DNA from: F1-60-MAGs149 sp044369995
Lineage (GTDB): Bacteria; Actinomycetota; Thermoleophilia; Gaiellales; F1-60-MAGs149
Reading direction: 5' to 3'
DNA length: 8,685 nucleotides
Assembly: GCA_044369995.1 (NCBI GenBank)
Contig: JBILWG010000079.1
Span: 1-8,685 of the forward strand
Below, one piece after another: positions 1-5,182 of this stretch; the first letter of the stretch is position 1; the number at the start of each line of letters is the position of its first letter. The notes under the pieces were generated by a model, which was not told the DNA's origin, did not search any database, and worked only from the letters and a program-made list of their open reading frames with translations. Made by a program: the position numbers and the translations under genes.

Positions 1-677
1 GCGTGATCGCCTACGAGACGTGGAACGAGCCGAACGCCTACTTCGCCTTCCGCCCCCAGCGGCAGAACGGCGTGGCGGTGTCGCCGCGCAACTACGCCCA
101 GCTCCTGAAGGCCGTCCGCTACGAAGTAGGCCGCGCCGTCGCGTTCCGGCCGACGTTCGTGGCCGGCGCCATGTACAAGCAGGGTGGCCCGTCGAGCCTG
201 ACGCCGGTGGAGTTCATGCGGGGTCTCAAGCAGGCGAACGCGAAGTTCGATGTCCTCTCCATCCACCCGTACAACCGCGTGCCCTCGCTCGGGATCCGCG
301 ATGGCCGCAACGAGAGCCGCACGAACCCGTACTCGATCAGCATCGGCAACTTCGAGCACTTCATCAGCGTCGCCAATTCGATCTTCGGGCGTCGCTATCC
401 GATCTGGATCACGGAGTTCGGTCTCCAGACGCCCGCTCCCGGCGTCGTGCGTGCCGCCTCGTACAGCCAGCAGGCGCGGTTCGTGCGGCAGTCGATCGCG
501 AAGCTCAAGGCGCTGCCGCAGGTCGAGCGAGCCGCCTGGTTCCTGATCAAGGACGATCCGCCGAAGAACGGCAACTGGTACACGACTGGACTGCGCAAGT
601 CCTCCGGGGAGAAGAAGCCCTCCTTCGGCGCGTGGCAGCAGGCCACGGCGAAGCTGCAGCGCTCACCGATCAGGTAA
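1..677 (+). CDS. Glycoside hydrolase, clan GH-A TIM barrel (GH5/GH39-like), C-terminal part
   Basis: The frame is open at the left edge, so the first visible codon (GTG at 3) is probably an internal valine and the true start lies upstream. The visible 224 residues hold the second half of a (beta/alpha)8 barrel. WNEPN (residues 7-11) carries the likely acid/base Glu9 at the end of strand 4. SIHPY (86-90) matches the conserved His/Tyr of clan GH-A. WITEFG (135-140) carries the likely nucleophile Glu138 on strand 7, and AAWF (177-180) supplies the usual strand-8 aromatic. Clan GH-A enzymes are retaining glycosidases acting on polysaccharides or glycosides. The substrate cannot be read from this fragment, and GH5, GH39 or a related family all remain possible. 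Roughly 150-200 N-terminal residues, including any signal peptide, should lie outside the window. The stop is TAA at 675-677, three bases from the stop of the convergent neighbour. Confidence 0.85.
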   Translation, partial: VIAYETWNEPNAYFAFRPQRQNGVAVSPRNYAQLLKAVRYEVGRAVAFRPTFVAGAMYKQGGPSSLTPVEFMRGLKQANAKFDVLSIHPYNRVPSLGIRDGRNESRTNPYSISIGNFEHFISVANSIFGRRYPIWITEFGLQTPAPGVVRAASYSQQARFVRQSIAKLKALPQVERAAWFLIKDDPPKNGNWYTTGLRKSSGEKKPSFGAWQQATAKLQRSPIR

Positions 678-680
678 GAC

Positions 681-2261
681 CTACGGGCAGCCGTACGCGG
701 TGCCGGCAACCGCGGCGAGCACAGTGGCGGGTGCGAGACTGGGCAGCGTGGCAGGATCCGTGCCGGCGGGAACGACGACTTGGATCGTCGTGGCGGGCAA
801 CGCGGGCTGCAGCTGGTTGACGACCATGCAGGCGGCGTTGGGCATGCCGTCGAGCTGGAGCAGCGTGCCCAGCGGCGCGGTGTCCTTGGTCGAGACGACG
901 GTCTTCCATGGGACGTACTGCCCCTTCTTGGCGTAGGCGAAGCGGTCGCGGTACTTGAGGTAGCGCTTGCCGATGCCGTTGGACCAGGTGCCATCGGGAC
1001 GCTTGTAGGTCGGGCGCCCCTTCTTGGTCCGCCAGCCACCGTCGCGCCATACGGGCACACCCTGCGACCAGTTGCCATCGGTCAGCTGTCGCGTCCGCTG
1101 GCCGCGCGCGTTGACCCACCATCCGCCGCCCTTGGCCACGATCGTCTTGCCCTTCTTCGTGAGGCCGAGCGAGCGAGCCACGACACCGTCTGTGCCGTAG
1201 AGGAAGTCCTCGCTGAGCTGCTGATAACGCAGCCCGGGCGTCGCCGTCTTGGATCCGGCAGCGACCTTCTCCGACGCGGGCACGAGATAGGAGACGTTGA
1301 GGTTGCCCAGCGGTCCGGGCGCGAGCGCTGTGGGCGGCGGGCAGTCGACACCCTTGGGCACGAGCGTGAGGTCGCCCTTCGACGGCAGCTTGAGCGTCTT
1401 GTCCGGCGGGATCAGCACGTCGATGTGCTTCCCGATGATCGCGCCGCCCGTGTCGTCGGCGGAGAAGCACCCCTTGGAGGGCGTGTTCTTGAGCGCCTCG
1501 ATGTAGATGATGCTGCCCTTGGGGATGACGGAGCGGTCGACGGCGATGGAGCGCCACGGCGTCACCGCAGTGCCGATGCCGATGCCGAACAGATCGGGAT
1601 AGCCGCGGTAGTTGAGGTCATCGGGCTGTCCGGCAAGCACAGCGGCCTTGTTGCACACGACGGTGTAGGCGTCCTTGTTGGCCGGGGGGTTCTGCCAGGT
1701 GCCATCGTCGTTGGCGAAGGTGGGCCGCTTGTTGTCGGAGGACGCGAGGTTCGGATTGCCGGTGGCAGGATCCTTCGCCCACCAGACGCAGCCGCCGGGA
1801 CGCGAGTAGGGGGCGCCATTGGTGAAGCCCCCGGCGGCGGTCTGCGTCTCCGCCCCCTCCTTGTTCACCCAGGCGCCGCGACCGCTGCGCCAGTGGATCA
1901 TCACATTGTCATCGCCGGTGCCGGTGCCTTGCATCGAGATACCTCGGGCGGAGTACAGGAAGTCCTCGCGGTACGCGACCTTGAGACCGGGCGCCACCAT
2001 CTTCTTGGCCGTGAACCACGCCTCGGGGGCGAACCAGTAGTAGGTGATCCAGTACGAGCCGAGTTGCTGGGGTCGCGGCGGGATGGTCTGCGCGGAGGCA
2101 GTTGCCGCGCCGATGCTGAGCACCACGGCGCCGGCGATCAGGCACGCCGCAGCGAGCCGGCGGTGGAGTCTGCCACGACGAGAGCGCATCGTGGAGGGGG
2201 TTCGCGCCCAAGCGGCGCTCCCCTTTGCGGGCGTGGCGGACATGGCCTCATACTGCCCCAC
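681..2261 (-). CDS. Secreted 3D-domain (MltA/RlpA-type barrel) cell-wall protein with duplicated module
   Basis: This 526-residue protein has a basic N-terminus (RSRRGRLHRR, 26-35), a hydrophobic stretch (36-54) and an ASA-QT cleavage site after Ala57, so it is probably exported. Residues 235-285 are a 3D domain, the double-psi barrel named for three aspartates: Asp242 in AVDRSVIPKG, Asp270 in ADDTGGAI and Asp281 in HIDVLIP. Upstream, MQGTGTG (110-116) resembles the QGSG segment of MltA lytic transglycosylases. The family acts on, or binds, peptidoglycan; cleavage here is inferred. Residues 319-498 repeat the whole arrangement with the aspartates lost (see repeat entries). Cysteines at 159, 203, 265, 307, 478 and 525 could form disulfides outside the cell. 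The start is uncertain: GTG at 2261 has GAGG five bases upstream; ATG at 2243 has CAGTAT six bases upstream, as in a leaderless mRNA; ATG at 2189 gives the most compact signal peptide. Numbering uses GTG 2261. Confidence 0.85.
   Translation of the reverse strand: MGQYEAMSATPAKGSAAWARTPSTMRSRRGRLHRRLAAACLIAGAVVLSIGAATASAQTIPPRPQQLGSYWITYYWFAPEAWFTAKKMVAPGLKVAYREDFLYSARGISMQGTGTGDDNVMIHWRSGRGAWVNKEGAETQTAAGGFTNGAPYSRPGGCVWWAKDPATGNPNLASSDNKRPTFANDDGTWQNPPANKDAYTVVCNKAAVLAGQPDDLNYRGYPDLFGIGIGTAVTPWRSIAVDRSVIPKGSIIYIEALKNTPSKGCFSADDTGGAIIGKHIDVLIPPDKTLKLPSKGDLTLVPKGVDCPPPTALAPGPLGNLNVSYLVPASEKVAAGSKTATPGLRYQQLSEDFLYGTDGVVARSLGLTKKGKTIVAKGGGWWVNARGQRTRQLTDGNWSQGVPVWRDGGWRTKKGRPTYKRPDGTWSNGIGKRYLKYRDRFAYAKKGQYVPWKTVVSTKDTAPLGTLLQLDGMPNAACMVVNQLQPALPATTIQVVVPAGTDPATLPSLAPATVLAAVAGTAYGCP
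768..1307 (-). repeat. 3D protein module 2 (degenerate barrel), protein-level repeat
   Basis: Residues 319-498 of the 3D protein repeat module 1. Corresponding landmarks are GNLNVSYLV, TATPGL, EDFLYGTDG, WVNARG, RPTYKRPDGTWSN, PWKTVVSTKDTAPLGT, and C478 followed by VVNQL and TIQVVVP. Aligning PWRSIAVD with PWKTVVST and C265 with C478 needs only one short gap. It places Thr458, Gln483 and Gln494 at the positions of Asp242, Asp270 and Asp281. The QGTG motif is also gone. The copies are well diverged, so the duplication is old. Confidence 0.7.
1404..2060 (-). repeat. 3D protein module 1 (intact barrel), protein-level repeat
   Basis: Residues 68-286 of the 3D protein. Landmarks in order are GSYWITYYW, VAPGL, EDFLYSARG, WVNKEG, RPTFANDDGTWQN, PWRSIAVDRSVIPKGS, and C265 followed by ADDTGG and HIDVLIPP. 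All three signature aspartates (242, 270, 281) are present. The order and spacing of these landmarks recur in module 2. Confidence 0.75.
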
Positions 2262-2300
2262 CTTTGCCTCGCGGTCCCGTCGCCCGTCACACTACGTGGC
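2262..2300. promoter_or_regulatory. Short divergent intergenic region, 3D gene / ZIP-like gene
   Basis: Only 39 bases separate the two divergent start codons, so the promoters must overlap or extend into the coding ends. CACACT at 2288-2293 sits seven bases before the GTG at 2301 and has the A2/T6 pattern of an actinobacterial -10 element. On the minus strand, CAGTAT (2255-2250) sits six bases before the alternative ATG at 2243. Neither has a clear -35. The assignment is tentative. Confidence 0.3.
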
Positions 2301-2984
2301 GTGAGCCCGACCCTTCTCGCCGCGATCGTGATCGCCCTTGCCTGTGTGGCCGCGGCCGAGCCGCGGCTGCTTGGTCGGCGCTGGCCTCCGTACCTCCTGT
2401 CGGCTGGTGCCGGCATCGGCATCGCCTACGTCGTGGTGCATCTGCTCCCCGAGATCGCCATCGGCGCCGAGATCGTGCGGCGCTCGACGGAGGGGCGCCT
2501 CCCCTACGCCGAGCTGCATGCCTACATCCTCGTCCTGATCGGCATCTTCGGGACGCTCTTCCTGCGTGGTCTCCAGAGCGGCCGCCACGGCATGACGCCG
2601 CATCCGAGGGTGCGTATCGTGCAGCCGGCGCTCTCCGCGCTGATCGTCGGCTACCTGCTGTCGGTTCGTGACGACCACGAGCTCGGGCCGATCATTCTGT
2701 TCACCCTCGCCATCGGCCTGCACGTCGCCCTCAACGCCCACGGCCTCGCGGTCAAGCTGGGCTCGCCGCAGGGTGGGCTGGTGCTGGCCTCTGCGATTGG
2801 CCTCGGCTACGTGATCGGGTTGGGCGTCACAGCACCACCGGTCGTGGTCGCGGGCCTGATCGCACTGCTTGCCGGTGGCGTCATGACCCGCACGATCCAC
2901 GAGATCCTCGACGAGGAGAGCCATCTGGTCTCCTTGACGATCGGTGCCTCGCTGGAGGCCGCGCTGCTGCTCGGCGTCACCTGA
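2301..2984 (+). CDS. Polytopic membrane protein, divergent ZIP-transporter-like
   Basis: A 227-residue integral membrane protein with about seven hydrophobic segments (roughly 3-19, 31-50, 72-90, 106-121, 129-151, 158-177, 179-194, and a hydrophobic C-terminus). AGAGIGIAYVVVHLLPE (35-51) strongly recalls the HLLPE helix of ZIP-family divalent metal transporters. The next segment, PYAELHAYILVLIGIFGTLF (68-87), also fits their layout. The usual metal-site helix (HN..PEG style) is replaced by GLHVALNAHGLAV (139-151), which keeps His141, Asn145 and His147 but not the Pro-Glu-Gly. HEILDEESH (200-208) near the C-terminus is another acidic/His cluster. It may be a diverged ZIP homologue with altered or lost transport, and zinc or manganese transport is not established. 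The GTG start is chosen because the hydrophobic N-terminus begins here; no Shine-Dalgarno is visible. It stands alone, divergent from the 3D gene. Confidence 0.65.
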   Translation: MSPTLLAAIVIALACVAAAEPRLLGRRWPPYLLSAGAGIGIAYVVVHLLPEIAIGAEIVRRSTEGRLPYAELHAYILVLIGIFGTLFLRGLQSGRHGMTPHPRVRIVQPALSALIVGYLLSVRDDHELGPIILFTLAIGLHVALNAHGLAVKLGSPQGGLVLASAIGLGYVIGLGVTAPPVVVAGLIALLAGGVMTRTIHEILDEESHLVSLTIGASLEAALLLGVT

Positions 2985-2996
2985 TCGCACGAAGGA

Positions 2997-3023
2997 CGTG
3001 CCCGGGCACGACCCGCGACGGGT
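2997..3023 (+). terminator. Tandem hairpins after ZIP-like gene
   Basis: A perfect 14-base palindrome, CGTGCCCGGGCACG (2997-3010), lies 12 bases after the stop. It is followed at once by ACCCG-CGA-CGGGT (3011-3023), a five-pair stem with a three-base loop. No T-run follows, so this is a hairpin-only terminator candidate, or else a DNA dyad bound by a protein. Confidence 0.4.
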
Positions 3024-3102
3024 CTGCGTCGTCGGCGCATCGGCAGCATCCCTCGGTGCTCTGCCTCAGCGCCTGTGCGATGGCTCGGGCGGGAGGTGCG
3101 GT

Positions 3103-3129
3103 ACCGGTGTCGGCATGCCGCACACTGGT
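3103..3129. terminator. Long imperfect hairpin in convergent gap
   Basis: ACCGGTGTCGGCA (3103-3115) pairs with TGCCG-C-ACACTGGT (3116-3129), giving about 13 pairs with one bulged C (3121) and one G-T pair at 3106/3126. A few central pairs would open to make the loop. It lies between two convergent gene ends, 78 bases beyond the lipase stop, which suits a bidirectional terminator. No T-run is present on either side. Confidence 0.35.
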
Positions 3130-3206
3130 GATCGGGTGTGGATGTTCCACAGGGGTCAGACCCGATCGACAACGGACTGCGTCGCGCAGGCGCAGCCGTA
3201 CACCAC

Positions 3207-4472
3207 CTAACTGCCGATCCGCGTCACCTCACGGATCATGGAGCCGGCGGCGGGGACGGGTGGAACGAAGTCGCACTGCGGGCGGGGTCGTGCGCCGTCG
3301 AAGATCGCTCGCAGCCACGGCACGCCGAGGGTGCCCACGATCGGTCCGGCAGCCACGTGACCGACGCCACCGAGCCAGTCCATCGTGAGGTTCGACCCGG
3401 CGGCGCACCAGTCGACCTGCAAGGCCGCGTTGGTGTCTGGCGGCACGACGCTGTCGGCGGTGCCCTGGGCGATCAGAAGCGGTAGCGTCGCCGGCAACGG
3501 CTGCGGTGTCTGCTCCGCGACGAGTGCGGCGATGCGGGGATCCGTATCCGGGTTGCGGTCGAAGAACGGAAGGCCGACGCCGGCGGCGAGGAATCCGAGG
3601 ATCGGCGGCACGGGAATGCCCTCACCGAGACACGCGTCCGCCACGGGTCCCGCGTAGAGCCTGCCGAGGCGGGAGATGTCACCGGTGAGGTCTGCCTCGG
3701 GATAGGCGCTCGGCCAAGACGACGCGATCGCGGCGCCGATCACCCAGCCGATGCCGGCGTCCCACTGCTCGTTGACGATTGCGGCGAGATTCGCGGCAGG
3801 TGCGCCGACGGCCACGCCGATGAGCGGTCGCTCTGGCAGCAGCTCGGGCGCCAGCTGGGCAGACCAGAGTGCCGCGTGTCCGCCTTGCGAGTGTCCGATC
3901 ACCGCCCAACGCCGCTCGGGCGCGGCGTCGGGTACGCCGTCGAGTGCGCGGACGGCATTCGTGATGTCGAGTGCCTCAGCGCGCCCGATCAGATACTCAC
4001 TCGGCCCCGCGGTGCCGAGGCCCGCGTAGTCCGGGGCGATCACCACGAAGCCGTTGGCAACCGCGTCGCCGATCCACGGGGCCGACGAGAGTGGGTGCAC
4101 GCGGCGCGACGGGGCACAGCCACGTCCGAGCCCGACGGTTCCGTGCGCCCACACCAGTACGGGGCGCCCTGCGCCCGGCGGCGGCGCGGTGGGAACGATC
4201 GCGATCGCGCCGGAGACCGCAGCGGAGCCGTCGCCGCGCTCGGTGCGGTAGAGCAGTCGATAGGTCTGCGCGCCACTGATCTGCAGGCTCGGGAGAGGCT
4301 CGCGGCGGATGACGGCACCCGGGGCGATCGCGGCGACATCAGCCGGTGTGGCGTAAAACGCATCGAGGGCGTCCTGCCGCCGCTCGGCCGCGACGCGATG
4401 GCTGATCGTGCTGAGCAGGATCGCAGCTGCAACGACGCCGAGGCATACGAGGATGGCGCGCTTCGCGGTCAC
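3207..4472 (-). CDS. Secretory lipase-type alpha/beta hydrolase
   Basis: A 421-residue exported or membrane-anchored hydrolase that resembles the secretory lipase (LIP) family, which cleaves ester bonds in acylglycerols or related esters. The hydrophobic segment 6-24 is a signal peptide or N-terminal anchor; no clean cleavage site is obvious. VLVWAHGT (105-112) supplies the oxyanion loop. The nucleophile elbow GHSQGG (193-198) contains Ser195. The acid is Asp340 in QGTADSVVPP, and the base is His372 in VGHVA. Residues from about 200 to 320 would include the lid. Cysteines at 119, 281, 356 and 400 could pair as two disulfides. Length is normal for the family. The substrate is unknown, and an esterase or peptide-releasing hydrolase is possible. 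The GTG start at 4472 lacks a Shine-Dalgarno but has TAGCAT six bases upstream, suggesting a leaderless mRNA. It is divergent from ppa. Confidence 0.85.
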   Translation of the reverse strand: MTAKRAILVCLGVVAAAILLSTISHRVAAERRQDALDAFYATPADVAAIAPGAVIRREPLPSLQISGAQTYRLLYRTERGDGSAAVSGAIAIVPTAPPPGAGRPVLVWAHGTVGLGRGCAPSRRVHPLSSAPWIGDAVANGFVVIAPDYAGLGTAGPSEYLIGRAEALDITNAVRALDGVPDAAPERRWAVIGHSQGGHAALWSAQLAPELLPERPLIGVAVGAPAANLAAIVNEQWDAGIGWVIGAAIASSWPSAYPEADLTGDISRLGRLYAGPVADACLGEGIPVPPILGFLAAGVGLPFFDRNPDTDPRIAALVAEQTPQPLPATLPLLIAQGTADSVVPPDTNAALQVDWCAAGSNLTMDWLGGVGHVAAGPIVGTLGVPWLRAIFDGARPRPQCDFVPPVPAAGSMIREVTRIGS

Positions 4473-4499
4473 CGGTCGATGCTATCAACGACCGGTCGA
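4471..4499. promoter_or_regulatory. Putative operator: ACCGGTCGA direct repeat, 20-base period
   Basis: ACCGGTCGA occurs at 4471-4479 and again at 4491-4499, exactly 20 bases apart, about two helical turns. Because ACCGGT is itself a palindrome, ACCGGTCG (4471-4478) and CGACCGGT (4489-4496) also form an eight-base inverted repeat. The copies lie on either side of the minus-strand -10 box TAGCAT, and the first overlaps the lipase start codon. This is the geometry of a repressor site for the lipase gene; the regulator is unknown. Confidence 0.5.
4479..4484 (-). promoter_or_regulatory. -10 element of lipase gene (probable leaderless promoter)
   Basis: The minus strand reads TAGCAT, matching TANNNT, and is followed by six bases and then the GTG start. 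With a start site at the first base of the GTG, the transcript would have no leader, which fits the absence of a Shine-Dalgarno. No good -35 is seen. Confidence 0.45.
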
Positions 4500-4546
4500 G
4501 GGAAATCGCACTGCCAGAGCCTCCGCTTCGGCGCAGACGGGTGTGA

Positions 4547-4552
4547 GACGAT
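4547..4552 (+). promoter_or_regulatory. Possible -10 element of ppa
   Basis: GACGAT has the two most conserved -10 bases (A2 and T6) and ends six bases before the GTG start of ppa, which lacks a clear Shine-Dalgarno. It is weak as a stand-alone promoter call and is listed because the spacing repeats that of neighbouring genes. Confidence 0.25.
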
Positions 4553-4558
4553 GCACCC

Positions 4559-5068
4559 GTGAAGCACACCCCCAAGACCATTCCCGTTGCGTACATCGAG
4601 ATCCCCAAGGGGAGCCGCAACAAGTACGAGTTCGACGAGACCTACGGCACGGTCGTGCTCGATCGCACACTGCGTGGTAGCACCCACTATCCGACCGATT
4701 ACGGCTTCCTGATCGACACGCTGGGCGAGGACGGCGACCCGCTCGACGTCCTGGTGCTGCTGACAGAGCCGACGTTCCCCGGTTGCCTGATCCCGTGCGA
4801 TCCCGTCGGCGTCCTGCACATGCATGACGAGGCCGGTGACGATCCGAAGCTGCTGATGATCCCGCACGATGATCCGTCGTGGTCGCACAACGAGCACCTG
4901 TCCGACATCAATCCGGCGCTGCTGGAGGAGATCGCTCACTTCTTCTCGGTCTACAAGGACCTTGAGGAGCACAAGCAGGTGACGATCGGCGACTGGGAGG
5001 ACCGCGAGGCGGCCGAGGCGCTGATCAAGGCCGGTCGCGACCGCTTCACCCGCGCGCAGCCGTCCTAG
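4559..5068 (+). CDS. ppa: Inorganic pyrophosphatase, family I
   Basis: This cytoplasmic enzyme hydrolyses pyrophosphate to two phosphates and so drives biosynthetic reactions such as nucleic acid synthesis and amino-acid activation. At 169 residues it has normal bacterial family I length. All family active-site elements are visible: Glu14 in IEIPKGS, Lys22 and Glu24 in NKYEF, Arg36, Tyr44 and Tyr48 in HYPTDYGF, and the metal-binding motif EDGDPLDVLVL with Asp58, Asp60 and Asp63. HMHDEAGDD follows (Asp90, Asp94/95), then Lys97, and HFFSVYKDLE with Tyr132 and Lys133. The fold is the small OB-type barrel of the soluble, Mg-dependent enzyme and usually assembles as a hexamer. The start is GTG at 4559, giving the usual short N-terminus before the first strand. 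It is monocistronic: divergent from the lipase and convergent with the sugar porter. I see nothing missing or odd in the protein. Confidence 0.96.
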   Translation: MKHTPKTIPVAYIEIPKGSRNKYEFDETYGTVVLDRTLRGSTHYPTDYGFLIDTLGEDGDPLDVLVLLTEPTFPGCLIPCDPVGVLHMHDEAGDDPKLLMIPHDDPSWSHNEHLSDINPALLEEIAHFFSVYKDLEEHKQVTIGDWEDREAAEALIKAGRDRFTRAQPS

Positions 5069-5082
5069 CCGCGCCGCCCATG

Positions 5083-5099
5083 GGCACGTCGGGCGTGCC
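5083..5099 (+). terminator. Hairpin after ppa
   Basis: GGCACG (5083-5088) pairs with CGTGCC (5094-5099) across a five-base loop, TCGGG, 14 bases after the ppa stop. There is no T-run. Position and stem suggest the end of the ppa transcript. Confidence 0.4.
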
Positions 5100-5154
5100 T
5101 CGTCGTCGCCTGGGCGTGGGCGCTCCAACGGCTCCTTGCGGATCCTGCAGCCGC

Positions 5155-5171
5155 CAGCCTCACGCAGGCTG
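5155..5171 (-). terminator. Hairpin after sugar porter gene
   Basis: CAGCCT (5155-5160) pairs with AGGCTG (5166-5171) across CACGC. It starts 11 bases beyond the sugar porter stop, reading leftward. No T-run follows on the minus strand. Together with the hairpin at 5083-5099 it gives each convergent gene its own stem. Confidence 0.4.
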
Positions 5172-5182
5172 CGTCAGGGCAG

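Noticed and set aside
2181..2189. Twin-arginine (Tat) signal in the 3D protein, SRRGRL
   Set aside because: The position normally holding Phe or another hydrophobic residue is Arg, and the region is simply very basic; a Sec signal peptide is the simpler reading.
780..2300. A long open plus-strand frame through the whole region opposite the 3D gene, running on into the ZIP-like gene
   Set aside because: It is antisense to a gene with clear domain motifs and signal peptide. The amino-acid composition is Arg/Gly/Ala-rich with no recognisable motif, and high GC makes stops rare. Only the part from 2301 looks like protein.
2985..3206. Possible small gene in the 222-base convergent gap
   Set aside because: Open frames here are Arg/Ser/Pro-rich, begin or end inside neighbouring genes and lack a ribosome site. 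Hairpins explain the region better.
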